Below are positions 54,605 through 62,583 of a DNA stretch of 64,000 nt, in pieces. The DNA lies in contig CACJHI010000009.1 of NCBI GenBank assembly GCA_902593165.1, positions 1 through 64,000 on the forward strand. Reading direction: 5' to 3'. The notes below the pieces were generated by a model. It had not been told where the DNA came from and did not search any database. It was given only the letters and a program-made list of their open reading frames with translations. The translations under genes were made by a program, and so were the position numbers. Within the stretch, counting starts at the first letter, position 1, and the number at the start of each line of letters is the position of its first letter. The DNA comes from an uncultured Bacteroidota bacterium. Lineage in GTDB: Bacteria > Bacteroidota > Bacteroidia > Flavobacteriales > Flavobacteriaceae.

Positions 54605-54620
54605 AAGACAATTATGTCTT
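54605..54620. promoter_or_regulatory. Inverted repeat between ddl and PASTA gene
   Basis: AAGACA and TGTCTT are separated by ATTA, a perfect 6-bp inverted repeat in the 71-base divergent gap. It could be an operator or a small RNA hairpin, but no T-run follows. A chance palindrome in AT-rich DNA is possible. Confidence 0.3.
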
Positions 54621-54645
54621 AGTATATTTACACTAAATTATCGAA

Positions 54646-55197
54646 ATGAAAATTTTGGATCATTTTAAAAGTAACTCATTAGCTAAGCAGGTATTCCTGA
54701 TGTTAGTTGTCGTATTTATAGTATTTTTTTTGGTATATAATTCTCTTAAAATCTACACTAAACATAGTAGATATATAGAAGTTCCTGATTTAGCTGGAAA
54801 AAATCTTGATGAAGCAATAAGTGTTCTTGATGATAATAAACTAAGATATGAAGTATTGGACTCTTCGAAGTTTTTTGTTAACATCCCAAACTATTCAGTC
54901 ATATCTCAGATACCAAAAGAATTAGAGCTAGTGAAAAAAAATAGGAAAATATACTTAAATGTAAACCCTAAAAATTTTCAAAAAGTTTCACTCCCAAATG
55001 TAATTCAGATAACAAAAAGAAATGCTGAATCTATACTTACTGCACTTGGATTTAAAGTAAGAGATTACAGTTATGTTGATAATATTGGAAAGGATATGGT
55101 TTTAGATGTTCTATATCTAGGTGAAAAGGTATTACCTGGTCAAAAAATTCCAATGAATTCAGAAATTGATTTAATTCTTGGAAATGGAGAAAGATAA
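54646..55197 (+). CDS. PASTA-domain membrane protein
   Basis: This 183-residue protein has one N-terminal helix (about 15-33) and two PASTA repeats outside it: IEVPDLAGKNLDEAISVLDD and VSLPNVIQITKRNAESILTA, each followed by a GxxV/IP-type end. PASTA domains in other proteins bind peptidoglycan stems. There is no kinase or penicillin-binding domain. Its place between ddl and rluD is one I recall as conserved in Flavobacteriia; a wall-sensing role is inference. The rluD start lies inside its last codons. Confidence 0.9.
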   Translation: MKILDHFKSNSLAKQVFLMLVVVFIVFFLVYNSLKIYTKHSRYIEVPDLAGKNLDEAISVLDDNKLRYEVLDSSKFFVNIPNYSVISQIPKELELVKKNRKIYLNVNPKNFQKVSLPNVIQITKRNAESILTALGFKVRDYSYVDNIGKDMVLDVLYLGEKVLPGQKIPMNSEIDLILGNGER

Positions 55198-56215
55198 GTC
55201 AAAAGAGGAAGACTTTGAGCAAGAGCTCCATGAACATTTTTCATTTAAAATAGATTCTGGTCAAGAACCATTAAGGATTGATAAATTTCTTATGAGCAGA
55301 ATTGAGAATGCTACAAGAAATAAAATTCAAAAAGCAGCAAAAGAGGGATCTATAAGGGTAAATGATAAAATTGTAAAATCTAGTTATAAAGTAAAAAAGA
55401 ATGACGAAATAAGAATACTTTTTACTCATCCACCATACGAAAATCTTTTAACACCTGAGAAGATAGATTTAGATATAGTGTATGAAGACGAATATGTAAT
55501 AATTATAAATAAAGAAAGTGGAATGGTTGTTCACCCAGGTCATGGAAACTACTCTGGAACTTTAATCAACGCCTTACTATATCATTTTGATAATCTTCCA
55601 AACAACTCTTCAAATAGGCCTGGTCTAGTCCATAGGATAGATAAGGACACATCAGGTCTTCTTGTAATTGCAAAAACAGAGATATCAATGACGCTTCTAG
55701 CAAAGCAATTTTTTAAAAAAAGTGTTGACAGAGAATATTATGCATTAGTTTGGGGAGATGTTAAGGATGATGAAGGACAAATTAATGCCCCAATAGGAAG
55801 AAATCCAAAAAATAGACTTCAAATGATAGTCTATGAAGATATTGATGGTGGAAAAGATGCTATTACAGATTATAAAGTAATTGAAAGGTTTGGTTATGTT
55901 ACACTTATAAGTTGTAAGCTTCAAACTGGAAGAACACACCAGATTAGGGTTCATATGAAACATATTGGTCATGCACTATTTAATGATGAAAGATATGGAG
56001 GTAATAAAATTTTAAAAGGAACTGTATATACAAAATACAAACAGTTTGTAGACAATTGCTTTAGACTCCTACCAAGACAGGCACTTCACGCCAAAACATT
56101 AGGTTTCACTCATCCTAAATCAAATGAAAAAATTTCATTTGATTCTGAAATTCCTAAAGATATGAACTCCGTAATTAACAAATGGAGGCTTTATTCTAAA
56201 CATAAAAATTTATAA
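55184..56215 (+). CDS. rluD: RluD-type 23S rRNA pseudouridine synthase
   Basis: This enzyme makes pseudouridines in 23S rRNA helix 69. The protein of about 343 residues has an S4 RNA-binding domain (LRIDKFLMSRIENATRNKIQ), IVYEDEYVIIINKESGMVVHPG, the catalytic Asp in HRIDKDTSGLLVIAKT, LQTGRTHQIRVHM and RQALHAKTLGF. I use the ATG at 55184; a TTG at 55178 adds two residues. Confidence 0.94.
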   Translation: MEKDKSKEEDFEQELHEHFSFKIDSGQEPLRIDKFLMSRIENATRNKIQKAAKEGSIRVNDKIVKSSYKVKKNDEIRILFTHPPYENLLTPEKIDLDIVYEDEYVIIINKESGMVVHPGHGNYSGTLINALLYHFDNLPNNSSNRPGLVHRIDKDTSGLLVIAKTEISMTLLAKQFFKKSVDREYYALVWGDVKDDEGQINAPIGRNPKNRLQMIVYEDIDGGKDAITDYKVIERFGYVTLISCKLQTGRTHQIRVHMKHIGHALFNDERYGGNKILKGTVYTKYKQFVDNCFRLLPRQALHAKTLGFTHPKSNEKISFDSEIPKDMNSVINKWRLYSKHKNL

Positions 56216-56230
56216 ATTTGAAATAAAAAA

Positions 56231-56986
56231 ATGAAAATTCTTATTTCTCCTGCAAAGTCACTTGACTTCGATAACAAAGTTGAAACAAGTCTCAGCTCCA
56301 AGCCTATATTTACTGATCAAGCACATCAGATAAATGATATAATTAAAAATATATCTGTGCCAGAACTTTCTAACCTTATGAGCATATCACCTAAATTGAG
56401 TGAGCTAAATTGGTCTAGAAATCAAGATTTTAAAAATAATAATTCAAATGAAAAAGAAGCCATTTTCGCTTTTAACGGAGATGTTTATGATGGTATTGAT
56501 GCTAATACTATTAATGAGTATAGTCATGAAAAACTTCAAGATTCATTAAGAATACTATCTGGTCTTTATGGGATCCTAAAACCATTTGATAAGATTAAAG
56601 CGTATAGACTTGAAATGGGAACTAAAATTTCTATTAATGGTTCAAAAAATTTATATGAATTCTGGAAAGAGAATGTTACAAATTCATTATTAGAGGAAAT
56701 AAATGAGGATGATTTTATTATAAATCTTGCTAGTAATGAATATTTCTCTGTGATTGATAGAACAATTATTCCTAATACTATAGTTTCACCACAATTCAAG
56801 GATTTTAAGAATGGAAAGCTTAAAATTATTTCATTTTATGCCAAAAAAGCTAGAGGGTTAATGACAAGATATTTAATAGATAATAATATCAAGACTATAT
56901 CAGATATTGAGGGTTTCAACTCTTCTGGATACATGTTCAGTCAGGATGAAACCAGTAATCCTTTAGAGCCAGTATTTGTTAGATAA
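56231..56986 (+). CDS. yaaA: YaaA-family peroxide stress protein
   Basis: YaaA lowers free iron under hydrogen peroxide stress in E. coli and has a DNA-binding HhH-like fold. The 251-residue protein has MKILISPAKSLDF, AIFAFNGDVYDGI, RILSGLYGILKPFDKIKAYRLEMG, NLASNEYFSVI and SFYAKKARGLMTRYLI, all family signatures. It follows rluD by 15 bases. Confidence 0.93.
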   Translation: MKILISPAKSLDFDNKVETSLSSKPIFTDQAHQINDIIKNISVPELSNLMSISPKLSELNWSRNQDFKNNNSNEKEAIFAFNGDVYDGIDANTINEYSHEKLQDSLRILSGLYGILKPFDKIKAYRLEMGTKISINGSKNLYEFWKENVTNSLLEEINEDDFIINLASNEYFSVIDRTIIPNTIVSPQFKDFKNGKLKIISFYAKKARGLMTRYLIDNNIKTISDIEGFNSSGYMFSQDETSNPLEPVFVR

Positions 56987-57041
56987 TTATATATTGAACT
57001 TATCATTGATTTATTTGTAAATTTAAATAAATCAAAAGCTG

Positions 57042-57767
57042 ATGTTTAAAAAAATAATTTTATTACTTGCTCTAGCACAGTTTAGTTTTTCTCAAGAAAG
57101 AGAATTAATCCAGGGAAAAGTCATATATAGAAATATCAATGTGCCTGCAGCTAATGTTATAAACAATACTTCCCAAACATCAACTATAACAAATGATCAA
57201 GGAGAATTCGAAATTTTTGCAAAAGAAGGTGATGAAATAATCTTTTCTTCAGTTCAATACATAATTAGAACAGTTAGAGTAAATGATGAAATATTAAAAA
57301 ATAAAAGATTAATTGTTCAAATAAATCAAAGAGTTAGAGAATTAGATGAAGTGGTTATTACTCCTGATGATACTGATAAGTTTTTAGACTTAAAAGAAGA
57401 ACAATTTAAAGGTTTTGATTATTTAGCTGATAAATCTACTAAAATTGAAAATATACTTACTGACAATAGACAAGTTGTAAATGGACTCAACTTTGTGAAT
57501 ATCTTTAAACTTCTGTCTTCTCTCGTTGATTCTAAATCAGAAGAAGAAAAACTTAGTATCCTACCAAGTGAGGCTCTCCCACTTATTTTAGAAGAAAATT
57601 TTTTTACTGATATTCTTAAATTAGAATTTTTTGAGGTAAATGATTTTTTATTACAATTAGATCTCGATCCAGAAATTAAGCAGTTAATAATAAAAAAGAA
57701 TCAATTTCTGTTAATTGACTATTTACTAAATAAATCAGATACATATAAAGAACTTAGGGTTGAATGA
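57042..57767 (+). CDS. Secreted carboxypeptidase-regulatory-like protein 1
   Basis: This 241-residue protein has a Sec signal peptide (MFKKIILLLALAQFSFSQ) and then a beta-sandwich of the CarboxypepD_reg-like type: IQGKVIYRNINVPAANVIN, TITNDQGEFEIFAKEGDEII, FSSVQYIIRTVRV and LDEVVITPDD, as in the N-terminal part of SusC-like receptors, but no receptor barrel follows. The C-terminal 130 residues are helical and acidic with no recognised domain. It is a paralogue of the next gene and overlaps it (ATGA). Confidence 0.82.
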   Translation: MFKKIILLLALAQFSFSQERELIQGKVIYRNINVPAANVINNTSQTSTITNDQGEFEIFAKEGDEIIFSSVQYIIRTVRVNDEILKNKRLIVQINQRVRELDEVVITPDDTDKFLDLKEEQFKGFDYLADKSTKIENILTDNRQVVNGLNFVNIFKLLSSLVDSKSEEEKLSILPSEALPLILEENFFTDILKLEFFEVNDFLLQLDLDPEIKQLIIKKNQFLLIDYLLNKSDTYKELRVE

Positions 57768-58540
57768 GAAAATTTATTTTTGTTTTCCTTTTAATATCAT
57801 TCAGTTCCTTTTCACAATCAGAAAATCAAAAAATAATTGAGGGTGTAGTTTATAATGACAACTCATATTCTATTGAAGGAATACATGTTTTAAATATCAC
57901 ATCTGACGATGCTACAATAACTGACTCTGAGGGAAATTTTAAAATCCTAGTAGATATTAATGATGAACTTATATTCTCAGGTATTCAATTTAAAAGAAAA
58001 AAAATAATTGTAGATCAAGACATTTTTGATTCGGTATCATTAACAATTTATCTAGAGGAGTTTGTAAATGAATTAGATGAAGTAATCCTAAACTCAAGTG
58101 GTTTATCTGGAAACCTCTTAAATGATCTTCAAAATTCTGGTGTTATAAAAAATTTAAACTTTGATGATTTAGGTATACCTGGATTTACAGGGATTAGACA
58201 AGAGGATATTCCTTCCAACTCACAATTAGTAAAAGAGGTCTTACTTGCACCATTAGTGGGTGGTTTAGATATAGAGAGGATGTATAATTGGATATCAGGA
58301 TACTACAAACAGAAGAGAAAAGAAATTGAATTTAAAAATGACTTCAATATAATAGATCAAATTATAAAATTTTATGGTCTCAGATTTTTTATTGATGAGT
58401 TTAAGCTTGAAGAAATTGCCGTTCATGATTTTGTAACATCTACATACCAAAACTTTCCTATTGAAGAAGAATTTAAGATGGGTAATTACACAATAGTAAT
58501 AGAATATTTTAAAAAAAATTTTAAGAGGTTGAATTTATGA
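57764..58540 (+). CDS. Secreted carboxypeptidase-regulatory-like protein 2
   Basis: This 258-residue paralogue of the preceding protein has the same order: signal peptide ending SFSQ, IEGVVYNDNSYSIEGIHVLN, ATITDSEGNFKILVDINDELI, FSGIQFKRKKI and NELDEVIL, then a helical C-terminal part of unknown function with LGGLDIERMYNWISGYYKQ-like sequence. The pair probably came from a tandem duplication. It overlaps tatA by four bases (ATGA). Confidence 0.8.
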   Translation: MRKFIFVFLLISFSSFSQSENQKIIEGVVYNDNSYSIEGIHVLNITSDDATITDSEGNFKILVDINDELIFSGIQFKRKKIIVDQDIFDSVSLTIYLEEFVNELDEVILNSSGLSGNLLNDLQNSGVIKNLNFDDLGIPGFTGIRQEDIPSNSQLVKEVLLAPLVGGLDIERMYNWISGYYKQKRKEIEFKNDFNIIDQIIKFYGLRFFIDEFKLEEIAVHDFVTSTYQNFPIEEEFKMGNYTIVIEYFKKNFKRLNL

Positions 58541-58830
58541 TTAGTTTTGATATTATGATTTTATTCATTAGTGGGGCAGAGTTAGTCTTTGTCTTTTTTA
58601 TTGTCTTATTAGTGTTTGGAGCAGATAAAATTCCTTCAATTGCAAAAGGATTGGCAAAAGGTATGACTCAAATTAGGCAAGCTACAAACGAAATAAAAAC
58701 AGAAATATCAAAAAACACTGATATGAAAAATCCAACAGAATCTGTGACTAAAGATTTAAAGGATAGTGTCGGTGACATCAAAAAAGATTTTGATGATCTA
58801 AAAGACTCAATAAAAAGAGATTTAAATTAA
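58537..58830 (+). CDS. tatA: TatA/TatE twin-arginine translocase subunit
   Basis: TatA forms the pore of the Tat pathway for folded proteins. The 97-residue protein has a short N-terminal helix (about 8-28) with GAELVFVFFIVLLVFGADKIP, the FG hinge, an amphipathic helix IAKGLAKGMTQIRQATNEI and a charged tail. tatC is not in the window. The stop overlaps the convergent O-methyltransferase gene by nine bases. Confidence 0.93.
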   Translation: MISFDIMILFISGAELVFVFFIVLLVFGADKIPSIAKGLAKGMTQIRQATNEIKTEISKNTDMKNPTESVTKDLKDSVGDIKKDFDDLKDSIKRDLN

Positions 58831-59460
58831 TCTTGAAATAGAAAGCCCATCTCTAAGAGGGAGAATTATAGTTTCAAATCTTTCATCTTTGCTCAAAAGC
58901 TTATTAAACTTCTTTAAAGTATCTGTCTCTTGGTCATTTTCACTCTCCTCAACTACTTTACCTGACCATAAAACATTATCAGATATTATTATACCATTTG
59001 GATTTAATTTCTTTGAGACTATTTCAAAGTATTTTATATAATTTTCTTTATCTGCGTCAATAAAGATAAGATCAAAATTTTCATCAAGACCCATTAATAT
59101 ATCTACAGCATTTCCAGTAAGTTGAACTATTTTATCCCTATTCCCACTTTCTTCAAAGTATTTGTTTTGAATATTAATAAGTTCTTCATTTCTGTCAATA
59201 GTGAAAATTTTTCCATTAGTTGCTAAACCTTCTGCAAGACATAAAGTCCCATAACCAGTATATGTTCCTATTTCAAGTATATGAAGCGGTGACTTAATTT
59301 TAGATATTAAACTTAAAAACCTTCCTTGAATATGACCACTCAACATTCTTGGTTGAAGAATTTTTTGATGTGTCTCTTTATTGAGTTTTGATAAAATTTC
59401 TGGTTCTTTATCAGAGTTTTGCGAGAGATATTCAGCTAATTTTTCAGAAATAAAATCCAT
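58822..59460 (-). CDS. O-methyltransferase, class I
   Basis: This 212-residue SAM enzyme of the COMT/CCoAMT-like family has HILEIGTYTGYGTLCLAEGL (SAM motif I), IFTIDRNEELI, FDLIFIDADKENYIKYFE with the metal-binding Asp, and GIIISDNVLWSGKVV with the second metal site. It should act on a catechol-like or small phenolic substrate. It follows the flavin reductase gene without a gap on the minus strand. Confidence 0.9.
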   Translation of the reverse strand: MDFISEKLAEYLSQNSDKEPEILSKLNKETHQKILQPRMLSGHIQGRFLSLISKIKSPLHILEIGTYTGYGTLCLAEGLATNGKIFTIDRNEELINIQNKYFEESGNRDKIVQLTGNAVDILMGLDENFDLIFIDADKENYIKYFEIVSKKLNPNGIIISDNVLWSGKVVEESENDQETDTLKKFNKLLSKDERFETIILPLRDGLSISRLI

Positions 59461-60078
59461 TTATTTTTTAGGTCTTTGATATTCAAATCTATTTAATAAA
59501 CTTGGTAGAGCATATCCATCACAACCATTAACCGTAACTACATTTCCTTTATCTAATTGGAGAAATCCTGAATCACTAATTAAATCTTCATTAAAATATA
59601 GTTCTTCAATAGATGCAACTACAAGTATTGTTCCATTTTCTTCAATATTATATTCATTAAGATATTTACAAACTAATTGAACTGGTGAGCCTTTCACAAA
59701 TGGTGCTTTGCACCCATCTTTATATTCCTGCTCAAGATTAGTTTTATCAAATTCAGAGATTTCTTCTGGATACTTTGCACTCGTATGATGAGCATCATTA
59801 ATAATGTCACTAACTATATGGTTTACTGTAAACAATTTAGTTTCCTTAATATTCTTAAATGTGTTTCTTGGAACAGTTGTAGGCCTTAAAATATATCCAA
59901 GCATTGCAGGATTACTACCTAAATGTGTAATTGAACTAAAGACTGCTACATTTTCAACTCCTTCTTTTGAGATACTACCAATAAGATTAGCAGATTTATA
60001 CCCCGTACATGAATTTATAAGATTAATTCTATAAAATTTCTGTAAGTCGTCAAAGTCCTTTTTAGATAAATGTTTCAT
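59461..60078 (-). CDS. Flavin reductase-family FMN-binding protein
   Basis: This 205-residue protein has the split-barrel FMN-binding fold of flavin reductases: RINLINSCTGYKSANLIGSI, NVAVFSSITHLGSNPAMLGYILRP, and AHHTSAKYPEEISEFDKTNLE with the HxxS-like motif. It may give reduced flavin to a partner oxidase or be a flavoprotein of its own. It is joined to the O-methyltransferase gene (stop and ATG adjacent), which hints at a shared, unknown pathway. Confidence 0.85.
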   Translation of the reverse strand: MKHLSKKDFDDLQKFYRINLINSCTGYKSANLIGSISKEGVENVAVFSSITHLGSNPAMLGYILRPTTVPRNTFKNIKETKLFTVNHIVSDIINDAHHTSAKYPEEISEFDKTNLEQEYKDGCKAPFVKGSPVQLVCKYLNEYNIEENGTILVVASIEELYFNEDLISDSGFLQLDKGNVVTVNGCDGYALPSLLNRFEYQRPKK

Positions 60079-60082
60079 TAAC

Positions 60083-60090
60083 CAAAAGTA
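60083..60090 (-). promoter_or_regulatory. Probable -7 element of the flavin reductase gene
   Basis: The minus strand reads TACTTTTG, matching TAnnTTTG, ending five bases before the ATG. Together with 60104-60111 it makes a divergent pair of promoters in the 109-base gap. Confidence 0.45.
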
Positions 60091-60103
60091 TAAAGAAATC
60101 TTT

Positions 60104-60111
60104 TAAATTTG
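60104..60111 (+). promoter_or_regulatory. Probable -7 element of the S9 peptidase gene
   Basis: TAAATTTG matches TAnnTTTG and lies 76 bases before the ATG, leaving an AT-rich untranslated leader. No -33 TTTG at the usual spacing. Confidence 0.45.
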
Positions 60112-60187
60112 TACGCGAAAATAGATAAGCTAATAATTTATATAATTACTATAAATTAAATATCTTAAGCTCATTAAAAATCAAAAT

Positions 60188-62050
60188 ATGAAAAGTTTTT
60201 TAAAATTAATTATAGTATTTTTTCTTGTTATGTCATGTGCTGATTCACAAAACATTCAGCAATATTCAATAGAAACTCTTATGTCAAATAACAGAAGCTC
60301 AGGTGGTTATTTTTCAAAAGATGCAGACAAATTAATTTACAGTTCAGATAAATCTGGAATATTTAATATTTACGAAGTTGATTTAAGTACTAATGAAGAA
60401 ACTCAGTTAACATACTCAAAAGAGGAGTCATTCTTTGTAAGAGGTTACTCTCCAAGTACTGGTGAGGTTATATACTCAGCAGATAAAGGGGGTAATGAAA
60501 ACTCTCATATTTATATAATCAGGGAAGGGAATAGTATAGACTTAACCCCTGGTGAAAATACAAAAGCATCATATGTTGGTTGGACAAAAGATGAGCTAGG
60601 AATGTATGTCATTTCAAATTCTAGAGATCCAAGATTCTTTGATTTGTACAAGATAGACATTGTAACACTTAAGTCGGAGATTGTTTTTAAAAATGATAGT
60701 GGATATAATCTTAACAGTATATCTAATAATGATAATTACCTTGTTTTAAGTTTAAACCTTTCTAGGAGCGAGCAAAAATTATTTTTACATGATGTTAAAA
60801 GTAACCAACAAGTTGAAATTTCAGATCAAGCTGCTAATTTCTCAGGACAAAACTTTGACAAAAATGATGAAAACTACTTTTATACTACCAACTATGATAG
60901 TGAGTTTTATTATTTGATGTCATATAATTTAAAAAATGGTGAAAGAAGTACTGTATACAAAACAAATTGGGATGTTGCATTTAGTTATCTTTCAAAAAAT
61001 AATTCATATAGAGTAATAGCAGTCAATGAAGATGCTCAGAATAAGCTCAGTATTCAAAATATGAGTGATCAAACTGACCTAAATTTAATTGGCTTTGAGA
61101 ATATGAATATAAATAGTGTTGGTTTTTCTGAAGATGAAAAATTATTAAGAGTTTCTGCTGGAAGCCCAAATAGTCCGGGAGATATATATACCTATGAATT
61201 ATCAACCAATAAACTAAATAAAATTACCTCAAATTTAAATTCAAATGTTAACCCTAAAGATCTTGTAAATGCTGAAGTAATTAGATATGAATCCTTTGAT
61301 GGATTAGAGATTCCAGCTATACTTTATAAGCCACATTCAGCTAGTAAAAAAAATAAAGTACCAGCATTAGTTTGGGTTCACGGAGGTCCTGGTGGACAAT
61401 CGAGAGTTGGGTACCGTGCCTTAATCCAATACCTAGTAAATCATGGATATGCTATTCTTGCAGTAAATAATAGAGGTAGTAGTGGTTATGGAAAAACATT
61501 CTACTCACTAGATGATCTAAATCATGGTGAGGATGATCTTCAAGATTGTGTATGGGGTAAAAAATGGCTTCAGGATCAAGATTATATTAACCCTGAAAAA
61601 ATTGGAATAATTGGTGGAAGTTATGGTGGTTTTATGACAATGGCAGCAATGACTTTTGAACCTGAAGAATTCAAAGTTGGTGTAAATATATATGGAGTGA
61701 CTAATTGGATTAGAACATTAAGATCAATTCCTGCATATTGGGAATCAACAAGAGAATCTTTATACAAAGAAATGGGAAACCCTTATACAGAGGATTCATT
61801 AAGGCTTTATAATATTTCTCCATTGTTTCATGCAAAGAATATAAAAAATCCAGTAATGGTTCTTCAAGGGGCTAATGATCCTAGGGTGTTACAAATTGAG
61901 TCTGATGAAATGGTTCAAGAGGCAAGAGATGCTGGTGCATATGTAGAATATGTTTTGTTTGAAGATGCAGGTCACGGATTTATAAAAAAAGAACAGCAAA
62001 TTGAGGGTAATGAAAAGATTTTAACATTTCTTGAAAACTATCTTAAATAA
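60188..62050 (+). CDS. S9-family prolyl oligopeptidase-like lipoprotein
   Basis: This 620-residue lipoprotein (signal ending VMSC, Cys17) has an N-terminal beta-propeller (about 30-350) with WD-like blades such as YFSKDADKLIYSSDKSGIFN, and a C-terminal alpha/beta hydrolase: LVWVHGGPGGQSR, the catalytic Ser478 in GGSYGGFM, Asp in GANDPRVLQIES and His in DAGHGFIK. It should cut short peptides outside the cytoplasm, fitting growth on dissolved protein. It ends 21 bases before tRNA-Val. Confidence 0.93.
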   Translation: MKSFLKLIIVFFLVMSCADSQNIQQYSIETLMSNNRSSGGYFSKDADKLIYSSDKSGIFNIYEVDLSTNEETQLTYSKEESFFVRGYSPSTGEVIYSADKGGNENSHIYIIREGNSIDLTPGENTKASYVGWTKDELGMYVISNSRDPRFFDLYKIDIVTLKSEIVFKNDSGYNLNSISNNDNYLVLSLNLSRSEQKLFLHDVKSNQQVEISDQAANFSGQNFDKNDENYFYTTNYDSEFYYLMSYNLKNGERSTVYKTNWDVAFSYLSKNNSYRVIAVNEDAQNKLSIQNMSDQTDLNLIGFENMNINSVGFSEDEKLLRVSAGSPNSPGDIYTYELSTNKLNKITSNLNSNVNPKDLVNAEVIRYESFDGLEIPAILYKPHSASKKNKVPALVWVHGGPGGQSRVGYRALIQYLVNHGYAILAVNNRGSSGYGKTFYSLDDLNHGEDDLQDCVWGKKWLQDQDYINPEKIGIIGGSYGGFMTMAAMTFEPEEFKVGVNIYGVTNWIRTLRSIPAYWESTRESLYKEMGNPYTEDSLRLYNISPLFHAKNIKNPVMVLQGANDPRVLQIESDEMVQEARDAGAYVEYVLFEDAGHGFIKKEQQIEGNEKILTFLENYLK

Positions 62051-62071
62051 ATACATTTAGATTTGCACAAA

Positions 62072-62146
62072 GGGTGATTAGCTCAGTTGGTTTAGAGCAC
62101 TACCTTGACAGGGTAGGGGTCACTGGTTCGAATCCAGTATCACCCA
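62072..62146 (+). tRNA. tRNA-Val (anticodon GAC)
   Basis: The acceptor GGGTGAT/ATCACCC closes a cloverleaf with D stem GCTC/GAGC, anticodon stem CTACC/GGTAG with loop TTGACAG (anticodon GAC, reading GUC/GUU), and T arm ACTGG-TTCGAAT-CCAGT. The discriminator A is at 62146 and CCA is not encoded. A protein gene starts three bases later. Confidence 0.96.
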
Positions 62147-62148
62147 CT

Positions 62149-62583
62149 ATGACAAAAAAAATATTTTTATTACCAATAGTTACACTAGGAATTATTTTTA
62201 TCGTTCTTGGATTAAGATGGATGTTAGTTGACGAGCCTTGGATGCTTGATAAAGTTGCAAATGAAGAAAGGCTCAATATGACTTTTGGTCAATTATTTAA
62301 TGAAGAAATTAATCAAACTCTGCCAGGCTACCTCAAGCAAATCTATCGTTTCTTTGGTCTTTGGGTTTCTATAATTGGTATTTTTATAGTCTCTTTTGCT
62401 AAAACAAAATTTATTGAAAATAAAGCCTTTGCAAGAAACTTATTGATTTGTATTGGTTTAATGGTAATTTCTGCTCAGACAATGGCATATACCCTTATAC
62501 CTAGTTCTCCTTTTATTTACCTTGGTTGGGGAAGTATCCTTATGTTTTTAGTCTCATTATGGGGGTATAGAAAACTCTCTTAA
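62149..62583 (+). CDS. Small four-helix membrane protein
   Basis: From the ATG at 62149 this is a 144-residue protein with helices at about 5-22, 65-85, 95-112 and 118-138, and a charged loop between the first two containing EERLNMTFGQLFNEEI. I do not recognise a family. A longer frame starting upstream reads through the tRNA-Val gene and is an artefact. The spacing to the tRNA (two bases) implies a common transcript from which tRNA processing would leave a nearly leaderless mRNA. The stop shares TTAA with the convergent dehydratase. Confidence 0.75.
   Translation: MTKKIFLLPIVTLGIIFIVLGLRWMLVDEPWMLDKVANEERLNMTFGQLFNEEINQTLPGYLKQIYRFFGLWVSIIGIFIVSFAKTKFIENKAFARNLLICIGLMVISAQTMAYTLIPSSPFIYLGWGSILMFLVSLWGYRKLS

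Noticed and set aside
60104-60187. Riboswitch in the 76-base leader of the S9 peptidase gene
   Set aside because: No GC-rich stems or known aptamer motifs are seen; the leader is almost only A and T.
62074-62148. N-terminal extension of the membrane protein frame through tRNA-Val
   Set aside because: The extra 25 residues are read from the tRNA gene itself; the ATG at 62149 gives a protein that starts with a helix and is the sensible start.
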